Notes: generated by a model from the sequence alone, not told the origin. Positions 1 to 8,325 are shown, counted from the first letter of the stretch. The stretch: DNA of 64,000 bases from Limnothrix sp. CACIAM 69d (GCA_001913845.2 MKGP02000007.1:1-64000); one strand, 5' to 3'. Numbers and translations: made by a program.

Positions 1-57
1 TCCTTTTTCGTAAGCTTCTACAATTTTCTGGCGCAAGTCTAGAGAATAACAACCCAT
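1..57 (-). CDS. IS630-family transposase, N-terminal 19 codons (cut by the window edge)
   Basis: Read on the minus strand from an ATG at 57-55, the frame gives MGCYSLDLRQKIVEAYEKG and runs off the left edge. This matches the usual opening of IS630/Tc1-mariner transposases, a YSLDLRxKVVxAYExG helix that begins the helix-turn-helix DNA-binding domain. Only the start is visible, so it is unknown whether the transposase is intact or truncated. The family call rests on this short motif and general knowledge of the family. The insertion-sequence end should lie between here and about position 110, but I could not fix the terminal repeat or the TA target site. Confidence 0.6.
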   Translation of the reverse strand, partial: MGCYSLDLRQKIVEAYEKG

Positions 58-390
58 AAATTTTCCTGACGATAGCCCAACTGCACTTATAACTATATCG
101 TACTGATCGTTCTAGGTAAAGGCTGTATCCTTCCCTGAGGCGATCGCCTGGTCAGCGCCCCCGATTCGCAAACAACGGAACTGAAGTTCCACCTCGGGAA
201 GTGCGAAATCCGAAAAACTCGAAACCCAAAAACTCGAAACCCAAAAAACTCGAAACAAAATCGGCTAGACCGGTTGTATTGCCTCAGGTCTAGCCGATTT
301 CGTTTGTTTGAATGCAACTGAATTACGGGTCGGTTTTGATGATCAATCACTGGGGGTGCGAAACAACAGGGAGCCGGCGAAACCATCCTG
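58..390. other. Gene-free stretch: insertion-sequence end, short tandem repeat, hairpin
   Basis: This interval holds the presumed outer end of the IS630-type element, then a short tandem array near 211-256 with units like AAAACTCGAAACCC. Directly after it lies a perfect inverted repeat. No convincing gene was seen; a minus-strand reading frame across it is compositionally poor and is built from the repeats. Confidence 0.6.
258..300. terminator. 14-bp perfect stem with 15-base loop
   Basis: AAATCGGCTAGACC (258-271) is exactly complementary to GGTCTAGCCGATTT (287-300). It lies just downstream of the minus-strand gene at 391-708 and could end its transcript. There is no clear T-run on that strand's exit side beyond the A/T-rich repeat, so terminator is an inference; a repeat-element hairpin is the alternative. 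Confidence 0.45.
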
Positions 391-708
391 CTATTGCAGA
401 GGCTCCACCAATCGATCCCAATCGGCGAGGATGGCGGATTGGCGCATCCCGGCTAAAGGATCGCTAGCGGTGACGGGCACGTTATAGGTGGCATAGGCAT
501 TGCGATCGACCGAGAGCAAGTAGCGCAGCGAACTGTTGCCCAGGAAGTAGACCACCACCAGGGCTGCCGCTGCTGAAGCAACGAGGGTTCCGGCCAGCAT
601 CAGCGAAAACTCCCTGTTGCTGAGGGCCTGTTGCATCAGGTGCAATGACCAAGCTACTAGGGCGATCGCCAGCAGCAGAACGACAACCATGGACAGAGTG
701 CAGATCAA
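391..708 (-). CDS. Small two-helix membrane protein, unknown function
   Basis: A 105-residue protein with two hydrophobic segments, roughly residues 7-27 and 36-55, followed by a soluble tail of about 50 residues ending LAGMRQSAILADWDRLVEPLQ-like acidic/aromatic sequence. An internal ATG seven codons in (690) is an equally good start. I do not recognise a family. It lies tail-to-tail with nothing on the left (IS end) and downstream of hisF on the same strand, with a gap of 77 bases. The function is unknown; the two helices and short cytosolic or periplasmic tail suggest an inner or thylakoid membrane protein. Confidence 0.5.
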   Translation of the reverse strand: MICTLSMVVVLLLAIALVAWSLHLMQQALSNREFSLMLAGTLVASAAAALVVVYFLGNSSLRYLLSVDRNAYATYNVPVTASDPLAGMRQSAILADWDRLVEPLQ

Positions 709-785
709 GATTTATGAGTGTGTTTTTACGTATTGTAAAGGAAATCTTGACAATCTGCCAGCAATTTATCGTTTCCTAAGGTTTT

Positions 786-1586
786 CTACAGAGTTGCGAT
801 CGCCCCAGTGTGACGCACCGGTAAGCCCGCTTGCTGTAAATCGGTCTTAATCTCGTCAATGCTGAGTTGACCGTAATGTAACAAGGACGCTAGCAGGGCG
901 GCTTCGGCCTTGCCTTCGGTCAGGGCTTCGCGGATATGTTGACAGTTGCCTGCGCCGCCGGAGGCAATCACCGGCACGGCCACGCGATCGGCGATCGCCC
1001 GGGTCAGCTCCAGGTCATAGCCCGCCTGGGTTCCGTCCGCATCCATGCTGGTCACCAGCAATTCTCCCGCGCCGCGCCGCACCACTTCTTCGGCCCAGGC
1101 GATCGCATCCAAACCCGTATTTTCCCGGCCGCCGCGCACATACACATCCCAAGCGCTGGGCACACCATTTTCGCCGGTTCCGGGGCGGCGGCGGGCATCG
1201 ATCGCCACCACAATGCATTGATTACCAAACCGGGCACTGGCGCGATCGATCAAGTCCGGATCTCGCACTGCCGAAGAGTTGATGCTAATTTTATCGGCTC
1301 CGGCCCGTAACAGTTTTTTAATCGTTTCTAAGTCACTAATGCCGCCGCCCACGGTTAGGGGAATGAACACCTGCTCGGCGGTTTCGTAAACCACATCAAA
1401 AATAATCCCGCGATCTTCGTGGGTGGCCGTGATGTCCAAAAACACCAGCTCATCGGCCCCGGCGCGATCGTAGGCCCTGGCCAGCTCCACCGGATCGCCT
1501 GCATCTTGCAGATTCACAAAGTTCACGCCCTTGACGACGCGACCGGCTTTGACATCGAGGCAGGGAACGATCCGTTTGGCGAGCAT
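786..1586 (-). CDS. hisF: Imidazole glycerol phosphate synthase cyclase subunit HisF
   Basis: HisF takes PRFAR and ammonia delivered by HisH and makes imidazole glycerol phosphate plus AICAR in histidine biosynthesis. The protein opens [20 protein letters not shown], the HisF signature with the catalytic Asp of the first beta strand (CLDV). Other TIM-barrel phosphate-binding motifs follow, including GGGIS and VIASGGAGN. The second catalytic Asp lies in the [14 protein letters not shown] segment. The length of 266 residues fits the family. The reading frame extends 13 codons upstream, but the start chosen here is where homology begins. hisH is not adjacent, so the his genes are scattered, as is normal in cyanobacteria. 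Confidence 0.95.
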   Translation of the reverse strand: MLAKRIVPCLDVKAGRVVKGVNFVNLQDAGDPVELARAYDRAGADELVFLDITATHEDRGIIFDVVYETAEQVFIPLTVGGGISDLETIKKLLRAGADKISINSSAVRDPDLIDRASARFGNQCIVVAIDARRRPGTGENGVPSAWDVYVRGGRENTGLDAIAWAEEVVRRGAGELLVTSMDADGTQAGYDLELTRAIADRVAVPVIASGGAGNCQHIREALTEGKAEAALLASLLHYGQLSIDEIKTDLQQAGLPVRHTGAIATL

Positions 1587-1772
1587 AGGGCGGAGGAGGG
1601 AAGGTGAACAGCCGTGAATAGCCACAGATCAAACTACGCGATCGCGATGAACCTTGGCCCCGGTGGTCTGAGCAGATGCGTCAATATAAATAATACAAAT
1701 AAATCAGGAGTTGATTTATAAGATTCCCATAATCAAAATAAGAACAGCCCGCAGCAAGCTGGAGAAACCGCC

Positions 1773-2312
1773 ATGAACCTGTCCTCAGCCCCCTCCCGTC
1801 GATTGCCCCCCGTCCAGTTGTTGCCCGCCAGCGATCGGCCCACGGAAACCGGCGGATTTCGATCGCGCTTGGTTTGGATGTTGGAACGGGTGCAAGACGC
1901 GATCGCCGTGTCCCTTTGCTTGGGGCTGTTTGGCGTGATGGTGGTGCAACTGCGTGTCATTTTCATCTCCCTGCTGGAACCCCCAAACTTTCACCTGATT
2001 ACGGCGGATATCCTATCGGTGCTGATTTTGGTGGAAATGTTCCGGCTGCTGATCATTTACTTGCAAGAACAGCGCGTGTCGATCGGGGTGGCCGTGGAAG
2101 TGGCGATCGTTTCCGTGCTTCGAGAGTCGATCGTGCGAGGCGTGTTGGAAGTGCCCTGGCAGCAGCTTTTGGCCACGGGTGTATTTCTGCTGGTTTTGAC
2201 CCTGATCCTGTTGGCGCGGGTTTGGTTGCCGCCCACCTTTGAGGGCATTGACCCCGAAAAGCGGATCATGGAGCGCTATCGCCATGCCGCCAGTCCTGAG
2301 CTGGTTGACTAA
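1773..2312 (+). CDS. PsiE-like phosphate-starvation-inducible membrane protein
   Basis: This 179-residue protein has an N-terminal cytosolic stretch of about 40 residues, then four hydrophobic helices at roughly 48-70, 78-98, 110-125 and 135-160. A short charged tail follows. The layout and the DILSVLILVEMFRLLIIYL and RVSIGVAVEVAIVSVLRE segments match the PsiE family (PF06146), membrane proteins first found as phosphate-starvation-inducible in E. coli. The biochemical role of the family is unknown. The start ATG is preceded by CTGGAGAA at good spacing. It is divergent from hisF across a gap that includes an AT-rich, promoter-like stretch near 1680-1735. Confidence 0.75.
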   Translation: MNLSSAPSRRLPPVQLLPASDRPTETGGFRSRLVWMLERVQDAIAVSLCLGLFGVMVVQLRVIFISLLEPPNFHLITADILSVLILVEMFRLLIIYLQEQRVSIGVAVEVAIVSVLRESIVRGVLEVPWQQLLATGVFLLVLTLILLARVWLPPTFEGIDPEKRIMERYRHAASPELVD

Positions 2313-2440
2313 GCCGTTGTGAAGAGGCAAAACCCGATCGCCCGATCGCTGATTTCTCTCCAAATCTCTCAAGCGCGGCGATCGGGTCAAAATGCAGTAG
2401 TCTTATTAGCTGTGGATTCAGTTTACTAGAGACGGTTCCA

Positions 2441-2644
2441 GTGGTGATTGAGCTAGGTCAGCGCGTCAAAGTGCGCCGGATTCGCGATCGCATGTCCACC
2501 GCGATGGTTGAAAAAATTAAACAAAATCCGGTTGGTACGGTTAAGGAATACAAAATGGTTGACGGCAGCGGCATCGGCGTTGTCGTTGAGTTTACGGGTG
2601 GTTTGGCAACTTGGTTTTTTGAAGACGAACTCGAAGCGGTCTAA
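2441..2644 (+). CDS. petP: Cytochrome b6f-associated protein PetP (DUF2862)
   Basis: A 67-residue soluble protein with the run ELGQRVKVRRIRDR, then VGTVKEYKMVDGSGIG and TWFFEDELE, the pattern of the DUF2862 family. Synechocystis Ssr2998 of this family was described as a peripheral cytochrome b6f subunit (PetP) that influences linear electron flow and the stability of the complex. The fold is expected to be a small SH3-like beta barrel on the cytoplasmic side of the thylakoid. The start is GTG, with a second GTG one codon later. It is a single-gene unit followed by a clear hairpin terminator. The family call is confident; the function is taken from the studied homologue. Confidence 0.85.
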   Translation: MVIELGQRVKVRRIRDRMSTAMVEKIKQNPVGTVKEYKMVDGSGIGVVVEFTGGLATWFFEDELEAV

Positions 2645-2663
2645 GCAACGAGTGAATAAATTG

Positions 2664-2694
2664 CGCCAGGGGATTTGTTTCCGCTGGCGTTTTT
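2664..2694 (+). terminator. Rho-independent terminator after petP
   Basis: CGCCAG (2664-2669) pairs with CTGGCG (2684-2689). The stem is extended inward by GGGGA against TTTCC and is followed at once by a run of five T residues. It lies 20 bases after the petP stop. This is one of the few textbook terminators in the window. Confidence 0.8.
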
Positions 2695-2809
2695 GCTTGG
2701 CCGAATGATTTGGTCAAAAATTCTGGTGACCGAAATTGTAGGTGAGTAGATACTGGCTCACCACTTGCTAGGCTATGGGTAGTGGCCTTCTGTCACTCCC
2801 GATCGCCCC

Positions 2810-3304
2810 ATGAGCACCGAAACCCGCCTCAACACTCTCGAAGCCCAGCTCCAGCAACTGACGATCAACGTCACCACCCTGGCCAGCGTCACCACGCAGC
2901 AGTCCTTTGATTGGAATCAGCGGTTTAGCCACCTCGCCGAACTGACCGCCGCGAATACCCAGGCGATCGCCACTAACACACAGGCGATCGGGGAATTACG
3001 CTTGGCGATTAGCAGTCTGCAACAGGCCATCGAAGGGTTAAATAACCGGATCGCCCAATTGGAGCAGGTCGTAGACGATCGCACCGATACGTTTCTGGGC
3101 CTATTTGACCAAACCTTTGCTCGCATCGATCAACTCCAAGCCGCTAGCTTTGCCCGCATGGATCAGATGCAAAGTGACATCACCGCCCTCAAAGCAGATG
3201 TCACGGGCCTGAAAGCAGATGTCACGGGCCTAAAAACAGATGTCACAGGCCTGAAAACAGAAATTCAGCGGGTGATCGAAATTTTGGGCGAGATGCGGCA
3301 GTAA
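2810..3304 (+). CDS. Coiled-coil protein of unknown function
   Basis: The protein is 164 residues of almost continuous heptad-type sequence (for example LNTLEAQLQQLTINV, IGELRLAISSLQQAIEGLNN) rich in Q, A, L and T. It should form a long coiled coil. The C-terminal third contains three near-identical seven-residue units (ADVTGLK/TDVTGLK) encoded by 21-bp tandem repeats at 3194-3256. No catalytic domain is visible. Proteins of this type are often annotated only as hypothetical or chromosome-partition-like coiled coils. It is followed 62 bases later by the NosAFP-type ATPase, so co-transcription is possible. Copy number of the repeat is likely to vary between strains. Confidence 0.7.
   Translation: MSTETRLNTLEAQLQQLTINVTTLASVTTQQSFDWNQRFSHLAELTAANTQAIATNTQAIGELRLAISSLQQAIEGLNNRIAQLEQVVDDRTDTFLGLFDQTFARIDQLQAASFARMDQMQSDITALKADVTGLKADVTGLKTDVTGLKTEIQRVIEILGEMRQ
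3194..3256 (+). repeat. Three 21-bp in-frame tandem repeats
   Basis: Units start at 3194, 3215 and 3236 and share GCAGATGTCACGGGCCTGAA with few changes. Each encodes one heptad of the coiled coil, so gain or loss of a unit keeps the frame and the heptad register. Confidence 0.85.
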
Positions 3305-3366
3305 ATACACGCCGGTCGGCGATCGTTGGCACAATGGGGGGCGACTAACGATAGAGGAGTGCGATC

Positions 3367-4473
3367 GTGGCTTTCACGCTGACGCTGTTGGGAAAAGGGG
3401 GATCGGGGCGATCGACCCTGGCGATCGCGGCGGCGATGGCCCTGGCCAACCAAGGCAAGCGGGTGCTGCTGTTTGGGCAAGATGCGGGGCCCACCCTGGG
3501 CATGATGTTGGGAACGGGGGCGATCGGTTCGGATCCCCAGGCGATCGGCTCTAACCTTTGGGCCGTGCAACCGGCCGCCACCACCCTGCTGGAACGGGGC
3601 TGGGATGAAATTAAGCGCCTAGAGTCGGAATATTTGCGCCAACCCTTTTTCCGCAATGTCTACGGCGAAGAGCTGGCCGTGCTGCCGGGGATGGATCGGG
3701 CGCTGACGTTGAACACCCTGCGGCAATACGAAGCCTCGGGCAATTACGACGCGATCGTCTATGACGGCAACAGTGATCGAGCCACCCTGCTAACCATCGG
3801 CGCACCGGAGGTGTTGTCCTGGTATGTGCGCCGGTTCCAAAAGGTGGTGGCCGAGTCGGATTTTGCCAAGGCAATTTCGCCCTTTGTGCAACCAATTTCC
3901 ATGGCGGTGTTGAGCAGTGGCGGCATGTCTAGCACGCCGTGGGAAGGCCCCTTGGGTGAGTTTCAGGACTTGCTCGATCGGGGACGAAACTTGCTGGCCG
4001 ATCCGCGCCGGGTGGCGGGCTGGCTGGTGGCCAATGGCGATCCAGTTTCGCAGGCCTTGGCTCAATACCTCTGGGGCAGCGCCCAACAGGCGGGCTTAAC
4101 CGTGGGCGGTGTGTTTTTGAATCGATCGAGCGATCCAGGGGCAGTGGGTTCAGAGTTCAACCCGCTGACCGTGACGGCGATTCCTGAGCAAACCACCTCC
4201 CCCAATTGGGATGCGTTGATCCCATTGATGCCGGACTTTGCCACCTTAGCCCAGCAGGCTCCCCGCCCGATCGAGATCGACTTGACCACCCAACAGGTGA
4301 AGCTGTTCCTGCCGGGATTCACCAAGGAGCAAATCCACCTGACCCAATCGGGGCCGGAGGTGACGATCGAGGCAGGCGAACAACGCCGCAATATCTTCCT
4401 ACCGCCAGCCTTGGCCGGGCGATCGGTCAAGGGCGCAAAATTCAGCGATCGCTACCTGATCATTTCCTTTTAA
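3367..4473 (+). CDS. Get3/ArsA-fold ATPase with C-terminal small-heat-shock-like domain (NosAFP type)
   Basis: A 368-residue protein starting at GTG. Residues 4-20 read TLTLLGKGGSGRSTLAI, a deviant Walker A of the Get3/ArsA/MinD class. The first signature lysine (K10) is present, but the second P-loop lysine is arginine (R15). The last 65 residues (TTQQVKLFLPGF through KFSDRYLIISF) look like an alpha-crystallin/Hsp20-type beta sandwich, as also seen fused to plant and cyanobacterial Get3 relatives. This architecture is annotated in cyanobacteria as NosAFP, a putative tail-anchored-protein-targeting ATPase. Its real client is not established. It follows a coiled-coil gene and precedes a Uma2 nuclease on the same strand. 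The family assignment is good; the targeting role is inference from homologues. Confidence 0.8.
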   Translation: MAFTLTLLGKGGSGRSTLAIAAAMALANQGKRVLLFGQDAGPTLGMMLGTGAIGSDPQAIGSNLWAVQPAATTLLERGWDEIKRLESEYLRQPFFRNVYGEELAVLPGMDRALTLNTLRQYEASGNYDAIVYDGNSDRATLLTIGAPEVLSWYVRRFQKVVAESDFAKAISPFVQPISMAVLSSGGMSSTPWEGPLGEFQDLLDRGRNLLADPRRVAGWLVANGDPVSQALAQYLWGSAQQAGLTVGGVFLNRSSDPGAVGSEFNPLTVTAIPEQTTSPNWDALIPLMPDFATLAQQAPRPIEIDLTTQQVKLFLPGFTKEQIHLTQSGPEVTIEAGEQRRNIFLPPALAGRSVKGAKFSDRYLIISF

Positions 4474-4538
4474 GCCCCACACCCCCCTCGATCGTGCAAG
4501 ACAATGGGAGCGGCTGACTCCCTGGAGGCAATGGGGCT

Positions 4539-5105
4539 ATGACGCTGCCAACCCTTACCCCTGCGTTGACCCTGGCGGACTTTTTGCAGCGGCCGGAGAT
4601 TGACGAATCGCCCGCTTGGGAATTTCACAATCACCTAGCCCAGCAAAAACCCAGGCCTGGAGTGCAACACAGTCGGCTACAAATTCGGTTGGTGGCGGCG
4701 ATTAATGCGATCGGGTCGGGCTGGGAAGCTTTGCCAGAGTTGCGTTGTACTTTTGGCGATCGGTCGATCGTGCCGGATCTATGCGTCCTGAAAACCGCTG
4801 AGTTGCCGATCGACTCCCAAGGAAACGTGGTTGCCGAAGGCATCGAGTTTGCGCCGGCTTGGGCGATCGAAATTCTGTCGCCGGCCCAGGGCGAAACCCG
4901 CGTGATTCGGAATCTCACCCATTGTTTGGCCCATGGCAGCCAGTTGGGATGGTTGGTGTTGCCGCGCGATCGGGTGGTGGTGGTGTTTTTGCCCGATCGC
5001 GCTCCGGTGGAGTTGGCCGGGGGCGATCGGTTGCCGGTGTTGCTGGATTTGGAGCTGGATTTGACGGGCGATCGGCTCTTTGGCTGGCTGGCGGGTGCTG
5101 CGTAG
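4539..5105 (+). CDS. Uma2-family (DUF820) restriction-endonuclease-fold protein
   Basis: A 188-residue protein of the Uma2/DUF820 family, a PD-(D/E)XK-fold group hugely expanded in cyanobacteria, often with dozens of copies per genome. Motifs visible are EFHNHLAQQKPRPGVQHSRLQ, the strand SIVPDLCVL carrying the active-site-type Asp, and WAIEILSPAQ carrying the Glu of the ExK-like motif. The usual lysine is not obvious after EILSP, where the typical sequence is EILSPSQ. Function is unknown: the family has been linked to transposon-like mobility but rarely tested. It starts at an ATG preceded by GGAGG at good spacing. Confidence 0.85.
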   Translation: MTLPTLTPALTLADFLQRPEIDESPAWEFHNHLAQQKPRPGVQHSRLQIRLVAAINAIGSGWEALPELRCTFGDRSIVPDLCVLKTAELPIDSQGNVVAEGIEFAPAWAIEILSPAQGETRVIRNLTHCLAHGSQLGWLVLPRDRVVVVFLPDRAPVELAGGDRLPVLLDLELDLTGDRLFGWLAGAA

Positions 5106-5223
5106 ACACTTTTTGGAGTATATGGAGAAAGGTTTTAAATAAGTCAAAGATTGTTGTAAATGCGTCATCGGTGGCTACATTCGCCATTGACGAGGCAAGA
5201 GACACCAAAACCGATCGATTCCC

Positions 5224-5327
5224 GTAGGGGCGCATCGCCATTCGCCCTCCGATAAGCAAGATCTACGAGAGCAGCTTCATGGCAACCGATCGACCCTGGC
5301 GGAGGGCGTACAGCAGTACGCCCCTAC
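5224..5327. repeat. MITE-like dispersed repeat with GTAGGGGCG/CGCCCCTAC ends
   Basis: GTAGGGGCG (5224-5232) is the exact inverse of CGCCCCTAC (5319-5327), bounding a 104-bp unit. Inside the right end lies a hairpin, GGGCGTAC-AGCA-GTACGCCC (5304-5323). Related palindromes occur at 7121-7140 and 50822-50841. It fits a small non-autonomous repeat of the cyanobacterial type and has no coding potential. Confidence 0.65.
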
Positions 5328-5375
5328 CTGTTCGTTGTTTTTGTGAAAAAACAGCCTGATGATCGCGAAGGGTGA

Positions 5376-5825
5376 TCAACGCATGAAAAAGATGACCCGC
5401 AAGCAACGTGATAGGAACATCCAAAAGCTCTTTCCGCCAATTGCCGACAGTAAGCCGATGATGCTGCCGGACACGAGCATAATTGTGAGCAGGCTGCTGC
5501 CAGTGGTTGCACCGCCAACAACGCCCAAGGTAATGGCTAAAAGTGGCCCAAACAATGCCCCTGCTAAAAAGCGTGCCAAAAACATGACCCATGGAGCGGT
5601 TGGTTTCTGTTCTGGTGGGGGAGCTGCAACGCTGGGGGAAGCGAGAACTGTTTTGGGGAGCGATCGTGTCGGTGACAGGTGCTTGGGCGTTGTCCGCGCT
5701 GCCATGCTGTCAGCAAGGGATGGCAATTCACGGTGAGTTGACAAGGGATTAGAGGAATCATTGGGGGATGACTCTGAAGAAGATGGCGGGGGAGGTTCGG
5801 CCATAGGGCGATCGATCTCATCCAA
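5376..5825 (-). CDS. Small membrane protein with proline/serine-rich N-terminus, unknown
   Basis: A 149-residue protein. Residues 1-80 are Pro/Ser/Thr-rich and likely disordered and cytosolic. Residues 82-140 hold two hydrophobic segments with glycine zipper-like spacing (FLAGALFGPLLAITLGVVGGATTG and LTIMLVSGSIIGLLSAIGG). The protein ends in a short basic tail (RCLRVIFFMR). I do not recognise the family. It is divergent from chlG, sharing a 215-base promoter region. A later in-frame ATG at residue 8 is a possible alternative start. Confidence 0.55.
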   Translation of the reverse strand: MDEIDRPMAEPPPPSSSESSPNDSSNPLSTHRELPSLADSMAARTTPKHLSPTRSLPKTVLASPSVAAPPPEQKPTAPWVMFLARFLAGALFGPLLAITLGVVGGATTGSSLLTIMLVSGSIIGLLSAIGGKSFWMFLSRCLRVIFFMR

Positions 5826-6040
5826 TCCAAATTGCGTGAAGATTACGTCCGATTACAACACCCAATCAGGCGCTCCTCTGTTCTAGCGCAATTAGTATTA
5901 ATAGGAACTGGGTGCAGTCTGTGTGCCAAGAATCGGCAGTCTTGCTCTTTAAATTCCACGCTGACTGCGGGTTGAGTGGGAGAGCAGACGCGATACCATG
6001 GCTCCCAACGACAAGCAAGATCCAACCGATCGATCGAACC

Positions 6041-7042
6041 ATGACCACCGAACCCAACACCGAGGCGATCGAAACGCCCGCCCCCGCCGAAGAGAGCGGC
6101 TCCAAAACCCGGCAAATGCTGGGCATGAAGGGAGCCGCCAGCGGGGAAACCAACATTTGGAAAATTCGCCTGCAATTGATGAAGCCGATCACCTGGATTC
6201 CCCTGATTTGGGGCGTGGTCTGCGGGGCGGCTTCCTCGGGGCACTACGAATGGACGCTCGAGAATTTCCTGAAATCGGCGCTTTGTATGTTGATGTCGGG
6301 GCCGTTGCTGACGGGCTACACCCAAACAATCAACGACTACTACGATCGGGAAATTGACGCGATCAACGAACCCTATCGCCCCATCCCCTCCGGCGCGATT
6401 TCGATTCCGCAGGTGGTGACGCAAATTTTGGTGTTGCTGTTCGGTGGCATCGGTGTGGCCTACATTCTCGATCGCTGGTCGGGCCACGAATTCCCGATCA
6501 TCACAATCTTGGCGGTCGGCGGTTCGATCGTCTCTTATATCTATTCCGCGCCGCCCCTGAAGCTGAAACAAAACGGCTGGCTCGGGAACTACGCCCTCGG
6601 CGCGAGCTATATCGCCCTGCCTTGGTGGGCGGGCCAAGCGCTGTTTGGTACCCTGACTCCGACGGTAGCGGTGGTGACGCTGATCTATAGTTTGGCGGGC
6701 TTGGGCATCGCGATCGTCAATGACTTCAAGAGCGTGGAGGGCGATCGCACCTTGGGTCTGAAGTCGCTGCCCGTGATGTTCGGGATTGGCACGGCCGCTT
6801 GGATTTGTGTGGCGATGATCGACACCTTCCAAATCGGTATTGCGGGCTATTTGGTTAGCCTGCATGAGAATTTGTACGCCTCAATTTTGGGTCTGCTGAT
6901 CATTCCGCAAATTGTGTTCCAGGATATGTATTTCCTGCGCGATCCGCTGAAGAATGATGTGAAATATCAAGCGAGTGCTCAGCCCTTTTTGGTGTTGGGA
7001 ATGTTGGTGGCTGGCCTAGCCATGGGTCACGCTGGAATTTAG
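6041..7042 (+). CDS. chlG: Chlorophyll a synthase ChlG
   Basis: ChlG is a UbiA-type prenyltransferase that attaches geranylgeranyl or phytyl diphosphate to chlorophyllide a in the thylakoid membrane. The 333-residue protein carries the first Asp-rich motif NDYYDREIDAINEPYRPIPSG (split here for clarity: NDYYDREID then NEPYRPIPSG) and the second DFKSVEGDRTLGLKSLPV motif. Eight or so hydrophobic helices are present. The frame is open 43 codons further upstream, but the ATG at 6041 opens the typical acidic N-terminus (MTTEPNTEA). The gene stands alone, ahead of the palindromic repeat and CRR7. Confidence 0.95.
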   Translation: MTTEPNTEAIETPAPAEESGSKTRQMLGMKGAASGETNIWKIRLQLMKPITWIPLIWGVVCGAASSGHYEWTLENFLKSALCMLMSGPLLTGYTQTINDYYDREIDAINEPYRPIPSGAISIPQVVTQILVLLFGGIGVAYILDRWSGHEFPIITILAVGGSIVSYIYSAPPLKLKQNGWLGNYALGASYIALPWWAGQALFGTLTPTVAVVTLIYSLAGLGIAIVNDFKSVEGDRTLGLKSLPVMFGIGTAAWICVAMIDTFQIGIAGYLVSLHENLYASILGLLIIPQIVFQDMYFLRDPLKNDVKYQASAQPFLVLGMLVAGLAMGHAGI

Positions 7043-7072
7043 GTTCAATCACCGATCCAAGCCAGCACCAGA

Positions 7073-7092
7073 CAAGGGGCTTAAGCCCCTTG
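7073..7092. repeat. Palindromic repeat family A, copy 1
   Basis: Perfect 20-bp palindrome CAAGGGGCTTAAGCCCCTTG, 30 bases after chlG. It is one of nine copies in this window and may serve as a bidirectional hairpin at the gene's 3' end. Confidence 0.9.
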
Positions 7093-7120
7093 CCCCCAAG
7101 CATTGGGTCATGAATGGTAG

Positions 7121-7140
7121 GGGCGCACCGCCGTGCGCCC
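7121..7140. repeat. Palindromic repeat family B, copy
   Basis: GGGCGCACCGCCGTGCGCCC is palindromic except at the centre and is preceded by GTAG, as in the unit at 5224-5327. It sits between chlG and CRR7. Confidence 0.7.
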
Positions 7141-7193
7141 TTTGCATTTTGGGATGTTAAAAACCATTTTTTGTGAGTAGGAGAAAGCGATCG

Positions 7194-7454
7194 ATGGCCG
7201 ATGCAATGCTATATCAAGAGAATGAATACTTTGTGGTGCTAGAAACGAATCAGCCCGAGGTGATTTTGTCCGTGGAAGAGTTGCGTGAAAAGCTAACCGG
7301 CGTGGTGGAATCCTTGGGCGATCGCCTGCCGCGTGACTTGCAACGGTTGGCCACCACAGAAGCGCGGGTGCGATCGCTCATTGAAGAAGCCTGCGAGCTG
7401 GACTTGGGCCCCGATCGATTCTTGCAGTGGTATGCCGTTCGCCTGGCAAAGTAA
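7194..7454 (+). CDS. Chlororespiratory reduction protein 7 (NDH-1 assembly factor) homologue
   Basis: An 86-residue soluble protein matching CRR7: MLYQENEYFVVLETNQPEV, the central LPRDLQRL, and CELDLGPDRFLQWYAVRLAK at the end. In Arabidopsis CRR7 is needed to accumulate the hydrophilic subcomplex of chloroplast NDH. The cyanobacterial protein is presumed to help assemble NDH-1, used in respiration, cyclic electron flow and CO2 uptake. The frame opens with a GTG at 7173, but ATG 7194 has TAGGAGAA upstream and starts where homology starts, so it is preferred. Confidence 0.85.
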   Translation: MADAMLYQENEYFVVLETNQPEVILSVEELREKLTGVVESLGDRLPRDLQRLATTEARVRSLIEEACELDLGPDRFLQWYAVRLAK

Positions 7455-7529
7455 ATTGGAGATTCAGGGATGGCCCGGGAGCAGTGTGCTCATCACTGAA
7501 AACCATGGCCCGCAGGTGGATAAGCACTC

Positions 7530-8180
7530 ATGATTCAGGCAGCAATCTTGGCAGGTGGTCAAAGTCGCCGAATGGGGCGCGACAAGGTGTTGCTGCCTTG
7601 GAATGGACAGCCCATGCTCCATCGGGTCTGTGAGGTGGCCATTTCGGTGACGGAACGCCGACCGATTATTTTTTCGCCCTGGCCGGAACGCTACCAAACC
7701 CATCCCGCCACGGCTGCCTTGCCGGTGGATTGGTGGCGGGAGTCGGCGGCCGATCGGGGGCCGCTGTTGGCTTTTTCGGAGTTGCTCGATCGCGCGGCCC
7801 GAGACCTAACCGACATTAATTGGGTGTGGCTGCTGGCTTGCGATTTGCCCTGTTTGGATGGGCCCGTTTGTCGTTCCTGGCTCGATCGCCGCCACGCCCT
7901 CAGTTCCAAGCAAGTGGCGTTGGTTCCACGCACCGATCGTGGTTGGGAACCCCTGTGCGGGCTGTATCGACCCGCGATCGCGCCCCAACTGCGGACTTTT
8001 ATTGATCAAGGCGGGCGATCGTTTCAGGCCTGGTTAGACCAACTGGCAACGGAACAGCGAGCCATTTATCTACCGCTGACGACGCTGGAGGCGGCTACCT
8101 TGCGCAACTGCAACAGCCCTCAGGATCTGCAAGATTTCTTGCGCCACCGGGCCCCAGCCTCAGAGAATCCAGACAACTAG
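7530..8180 (+). CDS. mobA: Molybdenum cofactor guanylyltransferase MobA
   Basis: MobA transfers GMP from GTP to molybdopterin, giving the MGD cofactor used by bacterial nitrate reductase and related enzymes. The 216-residue protein has the nucleotidyltransferase N-terminus AILAGGQSRRMGRDKVLLPW, with the LAGGxSxRMGxDK signature. It also has the DLPCLDGPV segment, where the metal-binding Asp sits in the ACDLPCL strand. The length is in the family range. It lies alone between CRR7 and the UmuD-like gene. It would serve molybdoenzymes encoded elsewhere. Confidence 0.9.
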   Translation: MIQAAILAGGQSRRMGRDKVLLPWNGQPMLHRVCEVAISVTERRPIIFSPWPERYQTHPATAALPVDWWRESAADRGPLLAFSELLDRAARDLTDINWVWLLACDLPCLDGPVCRSWLDRRHALSSKQVALVPRTDRGWEPLCGLYRPAIAPQLRTFIDQGGRSFQAWLDQLATEQRAIYLPLTTLEAATLRNCNSPQDLQDFLRHRAPASENPDN

Positions 8181-8325
8181 GATCAGGAATTGCGCAGCAC
8201 CTTCGCGATTCACGCGATTTTAATGAACGCCATTCAAGCATCCAACTCAAACCCATCAAGCGAGTCCACCCCAACCCAACATTGTCCCTGAGCCACCTGG
8301 AATTGGCCAATCTGATTGATCTGAC

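Noticed and set aside
93-386. 97-codon minus-strand frame left of the first small membrane protein gene
   Set aside because: It translates the AAACTCGAAACCC repeats and hairpin (FGFRVFGFRVF), so it is not a convincing gene.
3190-3260. Possible recombination or phage attachment site from direct repeats
   Set aside because: The repeats are in frame with coiled-coil heptads and there is no integrase or tRNA nearby.
5843-6865. 340-codon minus-strand frame opposite chlG
   Set aside because: It is the antisense shadow of chlG, has a His/Gln/Arg-rich composition and no domain signal.
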